Below are positions 10,192-21,135 of a stretch of 64,000 nt of DNA, one piece after another. The DNA is taken from positions 3,038,001 through 3,102,000 of the forward strand of contig NZ_AP027364.1 of NCBI RefSeq assembly GCF_030295975.1, read 5' to 3'. Origin of the DNA: Thalassotalea atypica. Its GTDB lineage: Bacteria; Pseudomonadota; Gammaproteobacteria; Enterobacterales; Alteromonadaceae. The notes beneath the pieces are model-generated. The model did not search any database, was not told the DNA's origin, and worked only from the letters and a program-made list of their open reading frames with translations. A program made the position numbers and the translations under genes. Positions within the stretch are counted from its first letter, which is position 1. Each line of letters opens with the position of its first letter.

Positions 10192-10935
10192 CTAACGTCG
10201 AGCTTCTGTCATCAATTGCTTCATGTCTCGTACCGCTTTGTCAAGTCCGTCAATCGCAGCACGAGCAATAATGGCATGACCGATGTTAAGCTCAATCACT
10301 TCTTCGATTGCAGCAATCGGTTTAACATTAAAATAATGTAATCCATGACCTGCGTTCACTCTCAAGCCTAGGCTGTCAGCAAATTTAATGCCTTCAATTA
10401 AGCGTGCTAACTCCTTTTCTTGTGCTGCTTCTGTTGTCGCATCTGCGTAATGGCCAGTGTGAATTTCGATGTATGGCGCTTTCGTTGCAACTGCCGCTTC
10501 GATTTGTGCTTTGTCAGCATCGATAAATAAACTTGTCTTGATAGCTTGTTCAGATAAACGCGCAACAGCTTGCGTGATTTTGTCCAACTGACCGACAACG
10601 TCAAGACCACCTTCAGTGGTTAGTTCTTCTCGTTTTTCTGGGACTAAACATACAAACTCAGGCTTAACGTCACAAGCAATATCAAGCATTTCATCGGTGA
10701 CTGCCATTTCAAAATTCATGCGTGTTTTTAAAGTCTCTTTAAGTACGTAGATATCTCGATCTTGTATATGCCTTCTGTCTTCACGCAAATGCACCGTAAT
10801 ACCATCAGCACCAGCATGTTCAGCAACAGAGGCAGCATGCACAGGATCTGGATAGTTTGTTCCTCGTGCTTGTCTTAACGTAGCAATATGATCAACATTT
10901 ACGCCTAAATATATTTCCTTCATTCTTTTACTCAT
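10192..10935 (-). CDS. pdxJ: Pyridoxine 5'-phosphate synthase PdxJ
   Basis: PdxJ condenses 1-deoxyxylulose 5-phosphate with 3-amino-2-oxopropyl phosphate to pyridoxine 5'-phosphate, the final ring-closing step of vitamin B6 synthesis. The (beta/alpha)8 barrel carries the family motifs [41 protein letters not shown] and VNAGHGLHY. Length 247 (E. coli 243). The chosen ATG overlaps the recO stop as ATGA (10932-10935), suggesting coupled translation; a second ATG four codons later (MKEIYLGV) gives the more usual N terminus and is an alternative. Confidence 0.97.
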   Translation of the reverse strand: MSKRMKEIYLGVNVDHIATLRQARGTNYPDPVHAASVAEHAGADGITVHLREDRRHIQDRDIYVLKETLKTRMNFEMAVTDEMLDIACDVKPEFVCLVPEKREELTTEGGLDVVGQLDKITQAVARLSEQAIKTSLFIDADKAQIEAAVATKAPYIEIHTGHYADATTEAAQEKELARLIEGIKFADSLGLRVNAGHGLHYFNVKPIAAIEEVIELNIGHAIIARAAIDGLDKAVRDMKQLMTEARR

Positions 10936-11606
10936 TTTATAAATAGTTTCCGGCTATTTAATGGCTTATTACCTAGCAATTGCTCGATAATCTGTCGCAT
11001 TAAACGCTTAAAAGTCAATAGCACTTCTGGGCTACTGACGCACTGTTCGGCGATAGCTTGGACATGAAGTTTATCATAACTCCCTTGTTTTTTATCTGTG
11101 GATACTAGCCCCATTTCAGCACAAAAACGAAGATATGGTAAATCAAGTTGATACGCAGGTTCAAAATCTAACGCTATACCTAGTTCTTGCAACAACGTCA
11201 TTTCAAATTGTCGTAGCGCAGGTTCAATACCATCATGAGTTACAAGGTGCTGTAAGGTTTTTAGATACACTTGATATAAAGGCTCACAAGGAACGAGTTC
11301 AGGCAGCAATCTCACTAATAACTCATTGACATAAAATGCGCTAAATAAGTAATTACCTTGTAATTTTAAGGACTTTCCATCATTTTCGAGCAAGCTCAGC
11401 TTTTTTAGACTAGAGCGGCCTTTTAGTTTAATTTTAATAGGGTTAAACGGCTGAAGAATACTTTTCTTATTAGATTTAGCTGATTTACCACTGTAAACAA
11501 CCGCGCCTACTTTACCGTCGTATTCAGTTAGCAAATCAACCAATAATTGATTTTCACGATATGGACGACTGTGCAATACATATGCTCGTTGCTCGATGTC
11601 CATCAT
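10932..11606 (-). CDS. recO: DNA repair protein RecO
   Basis: RecO works with RecR to load RecA onto SSB-coated single strands in the RecF pathway. The protein has the N-terminal OB fold ([32 protein letters not shown]) and a helical C-terminal domain; like many gammaproteobacterial RecO it lacks the four-cysteine zinc finger. Length 224 (E. coli 242). The start is one of two adjacent ATG codons. It sits six bases after era and overlaps pdxJ by four bases. Confidence 0.95.
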   Translation of the reverse strand: MMDIEQRAYVLHSRPYRENQLLVDLLTEYDGKVGAVVYSGKSAKSNKKSILQPFNPIKIKLKGRSSLKKLSLLENDGKSLKLQGNYLFSAFYVNELLVRLLPELVPCEPLYQVYLKTLQHLVTHDGIEPALRQFEMTLLQELGIALDFEPAYQLDLPYLRFCAEMGLVSTDKKQGSYDKLHVQAIAEQCVSSPEVLLTFKRLMRQIIEQLLGNKPLNSRKLFIK

Positions 11607-11612
11607 AAAAAT

Positions 11613-12524
11613 TTATCCTGAATAGTCATCTCCGTAACCTAAACTACGCAGTGCTCTTTCATCATCTGCCCAGCCCGATTTCACTTTCACAAATGTTTCT
11701 AAGAAGACTTGTTGATCAAACAAGTCTTCCATATCACGACGCGCTTCTTGGCCAATCGTTTTAAGGCGTTCACCTTTATTACCAATCACCATGCGCTTTT
11801 GACTATTTCGTTCAATCAAAATCAAGGCATTGATGTGTAATATGCCTTTAGCGTCTTGTTTAAACTGCTCTATTTCTACCGTTGTCGAATAAGGTAATTC
11901 ATCTCCGGTAAAACGCATTAGCTTTTCACGTAAAATTTCGGATGCCATAAAACGACTAGAGCGATCGGTGATGTAATCTTCTGGGAACCAAAAATCACTT
12001 TCAGGCAATGAACTTAGGCACATCGCTTTGATTTTATCGACATTGTCACCCTTGCTAGCAGAGATAGGGATAATGTCTGAAAAATTATGCAATTTACCCA
12101 ATTTTTCTAAATGTGGTAATAACGCTTCTTTATCTTGTACATTGTCAATTTTGTTGATAGCCAAAATACAAGGTGCTCCACTTTGTTTGACCTTGTTGAG
12201 GACCAATTCATCGTCCTTGGTCCAGTGGGTTCCTTCAACAAGAAAAACGATCGATTCTACTTCAGAAATAGAGCTACTTGCTGCGCGATTCATCAAACGG
12301 TTAATGGCACGTTTCTCATCCGAATGTAATCCAGGCGTATCAACCAACACCGCCTGTTTATCTTTTTCGGTTAAAATGCCTAAAATGCGGTGTCGTGTTG
12401 TTTGTGGTTTGCGAGACGTAATACTGACTTTTTGCCCCAAAAGCGCATTAAGTAAAGTCGACTTGCCAACATTAGGTCGTCCGACAATGGCAATTAATCC
12501 ACAAAAGGTTGTGTTATTTGTCAT
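11613..12524 (-). CDS. era: Ribosome biogenesis GTPase Era
   Basis: Era is an essential GTPase that binds the 3' end of 16S rRNA and helps 30S maturation. The GTPase domain shows G1 [10 protein letters not shown]3 DTPG and G4 NKID; the C-terminal KH domain carries the RNA-binding stretch [17 protein letters not shown]. Length 303 (E. coli 301). The start lies inside the end of rnc (11-base overlap) behind a GGAG site in the rnc coding sequence, the classic rnc-era coupling. Confidence 0.98.
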   Translation of the reverse strand: MTNNTTFCGLIAIVGRPNVGKSTLLNALLGQKVSITSRKPQTTRHRILGILTEKDKQAVLVDTPGLHSDEKRAINRLMNRAASSSISEVESIVFLVEGTHWTKDDELVLNKVKQSGAPCILAINKIDNVQDKEALLPHLEKLGKLHNFSDIIPISASKGDNVDKIKAMCLSSLPESDFWFPEDYITDRSSRFMASEILREKLMRFTGDELPYSTTVEIEQFKQDAKGILHINALILIERNSQKRMVIGNKGERLKTIGQEARRDMEDLFDQQVFLETFVKVKSGWADDERALRSLGYGDDYSG

Positions 12525-13206
12525 TGTTTATTATCTCCAATACTTTTTCTGCAGCAGCTTGTTCAGCTTTTCTGCGACTACTGCCTTTTGTGATAATGCT
12601 TTGCTCTGTCACTTGCGTTGTACACTTTATGGTAAATTCTTGATTATGAGACTGACCTTTAATATCAACCACTTCATATTGAGGTAGTGGTATCTTACGG
12701 CCTTGTAAAAACTCTTGAAGGCGTGTTTTCGGATCTTTTTGATTAATACCAGGCTTAATTTTACTCAACCTGACATCAAACCAACTTAATACCAAGGCCT
12801 TACACGTTGCCATATCAGAATCAATATAAACAGCGCCAATAATAGCTTCAACCGCATCTTCCAAAATGGATTCTCGGCGATGACCACCACTTTTCTTTTC
12901 ACCTGGCCCCAAGATTAGGTGCTCCCCCAATTTAAAGTCCCTTGCTATTTCAGCTAATGTGACGCCTTTTACTAGGCTAGAGCGCATGCGTGTTAAATCA
13001 CCTTCGCTTTCCTTTGGAAATTGATTAAACAAGCGCTCAGCAACAACACACCCGAGTATCGAGTCGCCTAAAAACTCTAGACGCTCATTGTGATCGCCTT
13101 TGGCACTGCGATGCGTTAACGATTGTATTAATAATTGCTCGTCGTTAAATTCATAACCCAATCGTTTACTTAATCGCGCCAATGCTTGCGGTGTATTTTT
13201 GATCAC
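12514..13206 (-). CDS. rnc: Ribonuclease III
   Basis: RNase III cuts double-stranded RNA in rRNA precursors and many mRNAs. The catalytic domain contains the signature [12 protein letters not shown] and the second acidic site [14 protein letters not shown]; a double-stranded RNA-binding domain follows from about residue 158 ([12 protein letters not shown] to [15 protein letters not shown]). Length 230 (E. coli 226). The start codon is GTG and overlaps the lepB stop by one base (TAGTG), so translation is probably coupled. Confidence 0.98.
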   Translation of the reverse strand: MIKNTPQALARLSKRLGYEFNDEQLLIQSLTHRSAKGDHNERLEFLGDSILGCVVAERLFNQFPKESEGDLTRMRSSLVKGVTLAEIARDFKLGEHLILGPGEKKSGGHRRESILEDAVEAIIGAVYIDSDMATCKALVLSWFDVRLSKIKPGINQKDPKTRLQEFLQGRKIPLPQYEVVDIKGQSHNQEFTIKCTTQVTEQSIITKGSSRRKAEQAAAEKVLEIINNDK

Positions 13207-14120
13207 TACTCTATTCCGCCAATACGTTCTAATCGAACGCCCGTTGGTATCCAGCTAGGAAAAAAGCTATCTGCATCATTATCAAAATCAAAGCTCATCC
13301 ATATCGCAACCGCCTGGCCAACTAAGTTATCTTCAGGTACGAATCCCCAAAAACGGCCATCTAGCGAGTTATCACGGTTATCACCCATGACAAAGTATTG
13401 TCCTTTGGGTACGACAAACTCATCGCGCTGTGTACCTTGCTGTTTAAAGTAATGCATAGTTCGCGGCAACGTATTGGCATCAATCAGTATTTCATGAGTC
13501 TGGTTTGGCATTTCAGAAACAAAACGGCCTAAATCTGATGATTCATCTTCGTATTTTTCTACAAAATTTTGCGCCACTTGTTGATACTCTGGACATTTTT
13601 CGTCGCTTTGAGAACACGCGGGTTTGATATAAATCGACTTGTTACGATAAATAACACGATCACCAGGTAGGCCTATCACACGTTTGATATAGTCAATTTG
13701 AGGATTCACCGGGTATTTGAAAACCACGACATCACCACGTTCTGGTAAACCATTTTCAAAGAATTTATTTCTCACAACAGGATCGCGTAAACCGTAATTG
13801 AACTTATTGACGAGAATAAAGTCACCATCGAGTAATGTCGGCATCATTGAACCTGATGGAATCTGAAATGGCTCGTATAAAAACGAACGCAATATCAACA
13901 CGAACGCTATAACAGGGAAGATTTGCACTGCGGTATCAACCATTGCTGTCGGTTCGACTAACTTTTCTTTCTCTGTGTCTGATAATACTTTATCACTCTG
14001 CTCCAATACAGCCTGCAGTTTTAATTGACGTTGTGGTGCCAAATAGAACTTATTCGCAACCCATACTATCCCTGTAACAACGGTGATAATAACCAAAAAT
14101 ATTGAAAAATAAACTGCCAT
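13206..14120 (-). CDS. lepB: Signal peptidase I
   Basis: LepB cuts signal peptides from exported proteins at the outer face of the inner membrane. There are two N-terminal membrane segments (about residues 3-24 and 63-81), then the serine-lysine catalytic dyad: Ser91 in [10 protein letters not shown] and Lys146 in [13 protein letters not shown], and the [11 protein letters not shown] box near the C terminus. Length 304 (E. coli 324). It lies seven bases after lepA and overlaps rnc by one base. Confidence 0.98.
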   Translation of the reverse strand: MAVYFSIFLVIITVVTGIVWVANKFYLAPQRQLKLQAVLEQSDKVLSDTEKEKLVEPTAMVDTAVQIFPVIAFVLILRSFLYEPFQIPSGSMMPTLLDGDFILVNKFNYGLRDPVVRNKFFENGLPERGDVVVFKYPVNPQIDYIKRVIGLPGDRVIYRNKSIYIKPACSQSDEKCPEYQQVAQNFVEKYEDESSDLGRFVSEMPNQTHEILIDANTLPRTMHYFKQQGTQRDEFVVPKGQYFVMGDNRDNSLDGRFWGFVPEDNLVGQAVAIWMSFDFDNDADSFFPSWIPTGVRLERIGGIE

Positions 14121-14127
14121 AAATATC

Positions 14128-15918
14128 CTATTTATCTAGCTTCAGCACGGCTAAAAACGCTTCTTGTGGTACTTCTACATTTCCCACTTGTTTCATGCGT
14201 TTTTTACCTTCTTTTTGTTTTTGAAGAAGCTTCTTCTTACGAGAAATATCACCACCGTAACATTTCGCCGTTACGTTCTTACGTAACTGTTTCACAGTAG
14301 TACGTGCAATTACGTTGTTGCCTATCGTGGCTTGAATGGCGATATCGAACATTTGACGGTGAATAAGCTCTTTAAGCTTTTCAACTAACATTCGACCTCG
14401 AGACACCGAATTTGAACGATGGGTAATCATCGCCAATGCATCTACACGATCACCATTGATCATCACATCAACGCGCACCATATCCGCTGCTTCAAAACGC
14501 ACAAAGTGATAGTCTAATGACGCGTAACCCCGACTGGTTGATTTTAGCTTATCAAAGAAGTCCATCACCACTTCGGCCATTGGTAACTCATAAGTTACTG
14601 CCACTTGGTTACCATGATAGATAATGTCCTTTTGAACACCACGTTTTTCAATACACAAAGTAATTACATTACCTAAGTGTTCCTGAGGCACTAAGATATT
14701 AGCCTGAACAATTGGTTCACGAATTTCATCAATATTGTTCGTCGCAGGTAAATCACTCGGGTTATCTATCGATAAGATTTCCCCATTGGTGCAAGCGATT
14801 TCATAGTTTACCGTTGGCGCAGTGGTGATAAGGTCTAGGTCATATTCACGAGCCAAACGTTCCTGAATGATCTCCATATGTAACATGCCAAGGAAACCAA
14901 TACGGAAACCAAAGCCAAGTGCAGAAGAGTTCTCCGGTTCAAAAAACAGTGAAGCATCGTTTAGGCTTAATTTATTCAAAGCATCGCGGAAATTTTCATA
15001 ATCATCTGAGCTGATCGGGAATATACCCGCATACACTTGCGGTTGAACTTTTTTAAAGCCAGGCAATGCACTTTCTGCTTCTCTTTTAAATAACGTCACT
15101 GTATCACCAACTGGTGCACCGTGAATTTCTTTAATGCCGGCAATGATAAAGCCAACTTCACCGGTTTTTAGTACCCCCGTTTCCACTTGCTTAGGAGTGA
15201 AAATACCGACCTTATCGATGATATGCGTCTGTCCAGTCGACATAACGACCATCTTGTCACCTTTTTTCACTTCGCCATTCATAACGCGTACCAGGGACAC
15301 AACGCCTTGGTAATTATCAAACCAAGAGTCGATAATCAGGGCTTGAAGGTTAGCTTCAGGCTCACCTTCTGGCGGTGGAATATTTTCTACGATGGTTTCC
15401 AATACATCTTCAATACCAATACCGGTTTTCGCTGAACATGTGACTGCACCAGTGGCATCGATACCTATAATATCTTCTATTTCTTCACTTACGCGATCAG
15501 GATCTGCTTGAGGTAAATCGATTTTATTTAATATAGGTAGAACTTCTAAGTCCATTTCTATTGCGGTATAACAGTTTGCAACCGTCTGTGCTTCCACCCC
15601 TTGTCCAGCATCAACAACTAGCAATGCACCTTCACACGAGGCTAACGAGCGTGATACTTCATACGAGAAATCAACGTGTCCCGGTGTATCAATGAAGTTT
15701 AATTGATATGTTTCACCGTCTTTAGCTTTATAATCCAATGTCACACTTTGGGCTTTAATCGTAATACCGCGTTCACGCTCGATGTCCATAGAGTCGAGAA
15801 CTTGTGCTTCCATTTCTCGTTCAGCTAAGCCACCACAATGTTGAATCAAACGATCTGAAAGTGTTGATTTGCCATGATCGATATGGGCAATAATAGAAAA
15901 ATTTCGTATGTGCTTCAT
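14128..15918 (-). CDS. lepA: Elongation factor 4 (LepA)
   Basis: LepA is a ribosome-bound GTPase related to EF-G, acting in translation initiation/30S maturation. GTPase motifs AHIDHGKST (G1), DTPGHVDF (G3) and NKIDLP (G4) lie in the first 140 residues, and the LepA-specific C-terminal domain ends with [13 protein letters not shown] and the usual [10 protein letters not shown] tail. Length 596 (E. coli 599). It appears to be the first gene of the run down to acpS; 141 bases separate it from rseC upstream and could carry a promoter. Confidence 0.98.
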   Translation of the reverse strand: MKHIRNFSIIAHIDHGKSTLSDRLIQHCGGLAEREMEAQVLDSMDIERERGITIKAQSVTLDYKAKDGETYQLNFIDTPGHVDFSYEVSRSLASCEGALLVVDAGQGVEAQTVANCYTAIEMDLEVLPILNKIDLPQADPDRVSEEIEDIIGIDATGAVTCSAKTGIGIEDVLETIVENIPPPEGEPEANLQALIIDSWFDNYQGVVSLVRVMNGEVKKGDKMVVMSTGQTHIIDKVGIFTPKQVETGVLKTGEVGFIIAGIKEIHGAPVGDTVTLFKREAESALPGFKKVQPQVYAGIFPISSDDYENFRDALNKLSLNDASLFFEPENSSALGFGFRIGFLGMLHMEIIQERLAREYDLDLITTAPTVNYEIACTNGEILSIDNPSDLPATNNIDEIREPIVQANILVPQEHLGNVITLCIEKRGVQKDIIYHGNQVAVTYELPMAEVVMDFFDKLKSTSRGYASLDYHFVRFEAADMVRVDVMINGDRVDALAMITHRSNSVSRGRMLVEKLKELIHRQMFDIAIQATIGNNVIARTTVKQLRKNVTAKCYGGDISRKKKLLQKQKEGKKRMKQVGNVEVPQEAFLAVLKLDK

Positions 15919-16059
15919 TTAAAAAGACTTTCTCATTTATGGAAACGCATTCACACGTTTCTGGGTACAAACTGGGATTCTGGTGCGAGATTTTAGCGAA
16001 TTTACTCGCTAGGGGCTATCTTTAGTTGCCAGTTTTGGCAATTCTGATGAGAATAAATG

Positions 16060-16533
16060 TTAAGAGACGTAAAGGGTCTCTATATTCTTAGGTGCCGTTT
16101 TCAAAATTTTCGGCACAAGTTTTTTTTGTAAACCAGAATAGTCTTGCCACCACTTAGCTAATTTACTGCCACTAAAACCGCCTAGTAAGGCAAAGCCAAC
16201 GACATAAAGCTCATGAGTCAAAAAACCTTTGTTTAGCAAATACTGGCCTCCCCCTGCACAAATTAACAGTCCAAGTAACGGCCACATGTATACTTGCCAA
16301 GCTGATTGCAATAAAAAACGTTCAGGAATAGCGATGATTAGCTCATCTCCAACAACAAAACGCTCTGTTGTTGGGATTAATAGCGAGAGTTTTTTCTGTG
16401 GTAATGCTTTTGCAACTTGACCATTGCCGCAGTTATCGACTTGATGGCACTGGCTACAAGTCGACTTAATAACACTTTCCACCATAATCGCATCTGGGAA
16501 AAGTTCTTTTACAACAGCACGTTCTTCAATCAT
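16060..16533 (-). CDS. rseC: Sigma-E activity regulator RseC
   Basis: RseC is an inner membrane protein linked to sigma-E control and, through the SoxR reducer, to redox. The cysteine set CSQCHQVDNCG (about residues 25-35) matches the family's likely iron-sulphur motif; two membrane segments lie at about residues 78-98 and 105-125. Length 157 (E. coli 159). The start overlaps the rseB stop (ATGA), so it is the last gene of the rpoE-rseA-rseB-rseC operon. Confidence 0.95.
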   Translation of the reverse strand: MIEERAVVKELFPDAIMVESVIKSTCSQCHQVDNCGNGQVAKALPQKKLSLLIPTTERFVVGDELIIAIPERFLLQSAWQVYMWPLLGLLICAGGGQYLLNKGFLTHELYVVGFALLGGFSGSKLAKWWQDYSGLQKKLVPKILKTAPKNIETLYVS

Positions 16534-17489
16534 TCAGATATTGGGGCAACAAAAGCTACGGAGTCTGCGATTATTTTAGCAGTCTTCGAAGGAATTTTCC
16601 CGACAACACTAATCTCAAAGCCATCAACCACTTGATTCAAGACCACCGTGCCACCGTCTCGAGCAAAATCAACAGCACGTTGGCTGTCCTGGCTTTTTCC
16701 AACATACACTGACACGTCTACTAGTCCATCGCTAAAGAGTATAAATTCAACTGGCTGTTTTGTTTGCGTGATACGGTGACGATCAGATTTCAAGCGTTTA
16801 AAACCGTCAGGTAACCAATTAACTTTCCAAGCAAATTTCTGAACAGCAGCATCAGGGATTTCAACAACCGCAGGTAACTCTGCAACGTTAAGCTGAGTAA
16901 GACTTTCTGCTGGCTGATCGGTTATCTCTAAATGGGTAAACTGAACTTGCTCTAACAGTTGTCCTTTGCGAGTGATCAACGCCAATTTCAATGGTAAGCC
17001 AGACTCTTGATCTAACCATAGCCAGTGGCCGTGTCGGTGTTCATCTTTTGACACAATTCTAACAAGCTGGGCGGCTCGACCTAATACTCGGCTACGTCCA
17101 ACGGAGATAAAATTATAACTCTGCTCCAATACACTGACATCTTTACTAAAAACTGACGGAATGGGACCAGAAATATTGTCCGCAATAACAGAATAAGGAG
17201 GGAATTCAGGCTCAATATAACTCACCGTTTGGCCTTTTCTTAAAACATCTCTGCGGGGTCCATTAAGTAACGCCAAAATCTCAAGTTCTGTATTGCCTTC
17301 AACAACACCGTGGAACCAGTGATAAGGCTCTGCTTGATTATTTTTAACAACAACAAAAGAAGTATTGAAATTAAGTTTATTGAGGGAGACGGATAGACGT
17401 TCAAGCCAAGTCTTGGCTAGTTCATTTTCAATTGCAGCTACTGAAAAGCTTATGCTTAACAGTAGCAACAAACTACTGATTAATTTCAT
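16530..17489 (-). CDS. rseB: Periplasmic sigma-E regulator RseB
   Basis: RseB binds the periplasmic part of RseA and protects it from DegS cleavage until displaced by lipopolysaccharide intermediates. The first 19 residues are a signal peptide (MKLISSLLLLLSISFSVAA). The MucB/RseB N-terminal domain (LoIA-like fold) runs to about residue 200, and the smaller C-terminal domain follows. Length 319 (E. coli 318). It overlaps rseA and rseC by four bases on each side (ATGA junctions). Confidence 0.96.
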   Translation of the reverse strand: MKLISSLLLLLSISFSVAAIENELAKTWLERLSVSLNKLNFNTSFVVVKNNQAEPYHWFHGVVEGNTELEILALLNGPRRDVLRKGQTVSYIEPEFPPYSVIADNISGPIPSVFSKDVSVLEQSYNFISVGRSRVLGRAAQLVRIVSKDEHRHGHWLWLDQESGLPLKLALITRKGQLLEQVQFTHLEITDQPAESLTQLNVAELPAVVEIPDAAVQKFAWKVNWLPDGFKRLKSDRHRITQTKQPVEFILFSDGLVDVSVYVGKSQDSQRAVDFARDGGTVVLNQVVDGFEISVVGKIPSKTAKIIADSVAFVAPISE

Positions 17490-18079
17490 TTAGGTAATTC
17501 TTCAACCTTTTCATTTGCTTCAGTCTCTTGCACTTTGGTGACTGAGCTTAATTTAATTTGTTGCTGATGATCAGCTAATAATGCCTGAAAACGACGTTGT
17601 TGTTCGATATAAGCCTGCTTCTGAGACGCTCTATCATTGGTCGTATAGTTAAAGCTTACAGGATCTGCAATACCACCTAACGGTATCGTTTGTACAACCT
17701 GTGAAGGAGCAACAGTTTCATTCTCAGCAACATTGGTTTGCACGCCAAGGATCATTAGCCCTGCCGCTGACGCTGCGATAGCCATCTGACCAAAAGGTCT
17801 TGCAAACTGAACCACTTTACCTTTCACTTTACTAGTAAAGCTCTTACTTGCTCTAGGTGCTAAAACCGTAGGCTCTTGTTCAATAGCAGCAGCAATATTG
17901 TCAGAAAGTTCCAATGATATATTGTCGCTGACCTCATCACGCATAATATCACCAATGAGATGATATTGTTCCCAAGTATCAGACAGTTGTTCATCATGAC
18001 CGATTTGATCTAGCAACTCATTATTTGGTTGTTCACCATCAACAAGCGATGATACTGCCTCAAACTCTTTTTCTATCAT
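17486..18079 (-). CDS. rseA: Anti-sigma-E factor RseA
   Basis: RseA holds sigma-E at the membrane and is cut by DegS and RseP under envelope stress. The N-terminal cytoplasmic domain (MIEKEFEAVSSLVDGE to about residue 65) matches the anti-sigma fold; one membrane segment lies near residues 97-113 (MAIAASAAGLMILGVQT); the periplasmic tail is Gln-rich (QAYIEQQRRFQALLADHQQQ). Length 197 (E. coli 216). It lies 16 bases after rpoE. Confidence 0.95.
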   Translation of the reverse strand: MIEKEFEAVSSLVDGEQPNNELLDQIGHDEQLSDTWEQYHLIGDIMRDEVSDNISLELSDNIAAAIEQEPTVLAPRASKSFTSKVKGKVVQFARPFGQMAIAASAAGLMILGVQTNVAENETVAPSQVVQTIPLGGIADPVSFNYTTNDRASQKQAYIEQQRRFQALLADHQQQIKLSSVTKVQETEANEKVEELPK

Positions 18080-18095
18080 AAATACACCTTAATTA

Positions 18096-18674
18096 TTAGC
18101 GCTGAAGTAATGGCCTAATTTTTTTATCTATCGCGTCTCTAGCTCTAAAAATTCTTGAGCGTACCGTGCCAACAGGGCACTCCATGATAGTGGCTATCTC
18201 TTCGTAACTTAACCCCTCAAGCTCTCGAAAGTTAATTGCAATACGCAACTCTTCTGGCAATTGCTCAATGGTGTCAAAAACTACTTTTTTAATTTCATTT
18301 GTCAGTAATAATTTCTCAGGCGATGCATTTTCACGCAATGCGTCACCCCCATCATAAATTTCCGCATCTTCAATTTCAACATCTGAACTTGGCGGTTTCC
18401 TTGAACCAGCAACCATATGATTCTTGGCACAATTCACCGCGATACGATACAACCAAGTATAAAATGCGCTTTCACCTCTAAAATTAGGCAAGGCGCGATA
18501 TGCTTTGATAAAAGCTTCTTGAACAATATCAGGCACATCTGCTTGGTTTTTCACATAACGCGTCACTAAATTGGACACTTTATGTTGATATTTTTTCACT
18601 AGCAGGTTGAAAGCGTTTTTATCCCCTTTCTGAACCCGCTCGACCAATTTTTGATCGACGTTTTGTTCGCTCAT
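18096..18674 (-). CDS. rpoE: RNA polymerase sigma factor RpoE (sigma-E)
   Basis: Extracytoplasmic-function sigma factor for the envelope stress response. Region 2 (NLLVKKYQHKVSNLVTRYV, DIVQEAFIKAYRALPNFRGE) and region 4 (LPEELRIAINFRELEGLSYEEIA, GTVRSRIFRARDAI) are intact. I use the ATG at 18672-18674 (MSEQNVDQKLVERVQKGD), which aligns with the E. coli N terminus and has a GGGAG site 11 bases upstream; the longer frame would need a TTG six codons earlier. Length 192 (E. coli 191). A sigma-E-type promoter lies 64-92 bases upstream of the start, so it is probably autoregulated. Confidence 0.97.
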   Translation of the reverse strand: MSEQNVDQKLVERVQKGDKNAFNLLVKKYQHKVSNLVTRYVKNQADVPDIVQEAFIKAYRALPNFRGESAFYTWLYRIAVNCAKNHMVAGSRKPPSSDVEIEDAEIYDGGDALRENASPEKLLLTNEIKKVVFDTIEQLPEELRIAINFRELEGLSYEEIATIMECPVGTVRSRIFRARDAIDKKIRPLLQR

Positions 18675-18737
18675 CCGAGCCAATTCTCCCAAACTAAACT
18701 ACTTATTCTTACATCTGGCTCTTAGCAAACGCATCAG

Positions 18738-18766
18738 TTATGACTACGTCTATGTAAAAAAGTTCT
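18738..18766 (-). promoter_or_regulatory. Sigma-E-type promoter in front of rpoE
   Basis: Read on the minus strand, AGAACTT (18766-18760) is followed after exactly 16 bases by TCATAA (18743-18738). This matches the sigma-E consensus (GGAACTT, 16 bases, TCTRA/TCAAA type) and would start transcription about 55-60 bases before the rpoE ATG. It implies positive autoregulation of rpoE-rseABC, as known in E. coli. Seen directly as a motif; activity is inferred. Confidence 0.7.
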
Positions 18767-18963
18767 CTAAAATTAAAAAAAAGTTATTATTTTGCGCCAA
18801 ACCGCTGCATTTACTTTGCTGTATCATAATAAATCGGTAAAATTAAATGTGTATTAGCGCGCATTAAACCTTATTGCGTTCTTGAATTTTACCTTGTTTA
18901 CGACAAAATTGCTGAGAACTTCGAATAATATCAAATTTGTCAGATTAACTCCTTGGAAATTAA

Positions 18964-20562
18964 ATGAATAAGCAACATAACTGCGATGTTTTAATAATTG
19001 GCAGTGGCGCAGCAGGTTTAACCTTAGCACTTCATTTAGCTAAAAACGCCGATGTTATTGTATTAAGCAAAGGTCCGATAAACGAAGGTTCAACTTTTTA
19101 TGCTCAAGGAGGTATCGCTGCGGTATTTGACGAAAATGACAGTGTGGATGCTCATGTGTCAGATACACTCATCGCCGGAGCTGGGTTGTGTGAAGAGCAA
19201 GCCGTTCGTTTCACCGCGGAAAACGCTAAAGGCTGTTTAGAGTGGTTGATTAACCAAGGGGTTAATTTTGATCAAGAGCCGAATCAAGTTAAGAATGATA
19301 ACGGCGATATCAAGTATCATTTAACGAGAGAAGGCGGACATAGTCACAGACGTATCTTGCATGCAGCAGATGCCACCGGTCAAGCAGTCCAAGAAACCTT
19401 AGTAAGTCGAATAAAGCAACATAATCGTATCCGTATTTTTGAGCGATATAACGCAATAGATCTGATTTGCGATAAAAACAAAGATAAAGCCTGTGTCGGC
19501 GCCTATATTTGGAATCGAAATAGTGAGAAAGTTGAATCAGTGCATGCTAAAAAAACCATTTTAGCTACGGGTGGTGCTAGTAAAGTTTACCAATATACGT
19601 CAAATCCTGATGTCGCAAGTGGCGACGGTATCGCCATGGCCTGGCGCGCCGGTTGCCGTGTTGCCAATATGGAGTTCAACCAGTTTCACCCGACCTGCCT
19701 TTATCATGCCGAAGCTGGCACATTCTTATTAACCGAAGCTTTACGAGGCGAAGGCGCAATATTACGTCGCCCTAACGGTAGCCGATTTATGCCAGAGTTT
19801 GACGAACGAGCTGAACTCGCGCCGCGAGATATTGTTGCAAGGGCTATTGATTATGAAATGAAACGTCTTGGTGCAGACTGCATGTATTTGGATATCAGCC
19901 ACAAACCTGCCGACTTTATTAAGCAACATTTCCCCACTATTTATCAAAAAACCCAGTCGCTTGGTATCGATATGACCAAGCACCCTATTCCAGTGGTTCC
20001 GGCAGCGCACTACACTTGTGGTGGTGTGATGATAAACGAGCAAGGGAAAACAGACATTGATAATTTATACGCCATTGGTGAAGTAGCCTACACTGGGCTT
20101 CACGGTGCTAATCGAATGGCCAGTAATTCATTGCTTGAGTGTTTAGTTTATGCCCGAACAGCAGCACAAGATATTACCAACACAATTGATACCAAAAAAC
20201 CTTACTTAAAATTACGACAGTGGGACGACAGCCTAGTCACCGATTCAGACGAAGAAGTAGTCATTCAACACAACTGGCACGAGCTCCGTCTATTCATGTG
20301 GGATTACGTCGGTATTGTCAGAACGACCAAACGCTTAGAGCGAGCAAAACGTCGGGTTGAGTTACTTCAAAAAGAAATTGATGAATATTATCGTAACTTT
20401 AGAGTAACTAATAACTTGTTGGAGTTACGAAACCTAGCACAAGTGGCTGAATTAATTATCAATAGTGCACTAGAACGAAAAGAAAGTCGCGGGTTACACT
20501 ACACATTAGATTTTCCAGATATGTTGACAGAAACTAGCCCGACGATTTTAAAGCCACGGTAA
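18964..20562 (+). CDS. nadB: L-aspartate oxidase NadB
   Basis: NadB oxidises L-aspartate to iminoaspartate with FAD, the first step of de novo NAD synthesis; NadA then makes quinolinate. The FAD-binding motif is [19 protein letters not shown] at residues 9-27; the succinate-dehydrogenase-like active-site region is present ([32 protein letters not shown]), as is [15 protein letters not shown] for flavin binding. Length 532 (E. coli about 540). It diverges from rpoE, as in E. coli; the 289 bases between hold both promoters. Confidence 0.98.
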   Translation: MNKQHNCDVLIIGSGAAGLTLALHLAKNADVIVLSKGPINEGSTFYAQGGIAAVFDENDSVDAHVSDTLIAGAGLCEEQAVRFTAENAKGCLEWLINQGVNFDQEPNQVKNDNGDIKYHLTREGGHSHRRILHAADATGQAVQETLVSRIKQHNRIRIFERYNAIDLICDKNKDKACVGAYIWNRNSEKVESVHAKKTILATGGASKVYQYTSNPDVASGDGIAMAWRAGCRVANMEFNQFHPTCLYHAEAGTFLLTEALRGEGAILRRPNGSRFMPEFDERAELAPRDIVARAIDYEMKRLGADCMYLDISHKPADFIKQHFPTIYQKTQSLGIDMTKHPIPVVPAAHYTCGGVMINEQGKTDIDNLYAIGEVAYTGLHGANRMASNSLLECLVYARTAAQDITNTIDTKKPYLKLRQWDDSLVTDSDEEVVIQHNWHELRLFMWDYVGIVRTTKRLERAKRRVELLQKEIDEYYRNFRVTNNLLELRNLAQVAELIINSALERKESRGLHYTLDFPDMLTETSPTILKPR

Positions 20563-20601
20563 TATTGTTTAAACAAATACTTGGTCTAGAAAGTTTGTAA
20601 G

Positions 20602-21135
20602 TTATTCATGTTCACCCTGTTGTGCCCATTTAATAATAAAGCACAAGGTTGAGAATTGTTTTGCCGTTAAGGATCTACGATCAACAAAAATTAGCCGTTG
20701 TTGATAAAGCGAATAAAAGTATTGAAGAAAACGATCAGCAAACGTTAAGCCATCAACGAGGAGCTGCTTTTTTTGACCAACAATAATATAGCAACCATAA
20801 AAGGCAACGCGACTTGTTTGCTTTAGCTGATATTGTTGATTGTTGAAAACGACTTTTTGACTACCGCCTTCAATTGATAAAGATTCACCTGTCCTTCGCT
20901 TATTAAAAAGTTTAATCAGCAGCTTATAAACAACCATAAGTGACAAGGCGCTACAAAGTACGATTTGCCACGCGATTGCTGCTACAGCAACATAGGAAAA
21001 ACTCAGGAAAGATATTGCAATAAACACGAGCCCTAAAACGAGCTCAATAATCAATAAGGAAGGTTTTACCGATAGATCACACTTTAACTCGCTTGAGTAT
21101 AAGTTGGACCATTTCGTTAAGCTCTTTGTCTTCAC
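20602..21135 (-). CDS. ygfX: YgfX-like membrane protein (CptA family)
   Basis: A protein with two close membrane segments (about residues 28-70 from the chosen start) and a soluble C-terminal part, encoded directly after sdhE, the standard place of ygfX. In E. coli YgfX is an inner membrane partner of SdhE and was also described as a toxin acting on MreB/FtsZ. The start is uncertain: the frame extends to 21180 without a good ribosome site; I use the GTG at 21133-21135, which gives an N terminus like the family's (NLYSSELKCDLSV). The overlap with sdhE is then 59 bases. At 177 residues it is longer than E. coli YgfX (135). Confidence 0.7.
   Translation of the reverse strand: MKTKSLTKWSNLYSSELKCDLSVKPSLLIIELVLGLVFIAISFLSFSYVAVAAIAWQIVLCSALSLMVVYKLLIKLFNKRRTGESLSIEGGSQKVVFNNQQYQLKQTSRVAFYGCYIIVGQKKQLLVDGLTFADRFLQYFYSLYQQRLIFVDRRSLTAKQFSTLCFIIKWAQQGEHE

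Noticed and set aside
12028-12687. 219-codon plus-strand frame across era and rnc
   Set aside because: It is antisense to two well-supported essential genes and its translation has no protein-like pattern; a shadow frame.
20565-20576. TTGTTTAAACAA palindrome between nadB and the ygfX-like gene
   Set aside because: Short, A/T-only arms and no GC stem or T-run; too weak to call a terminator.
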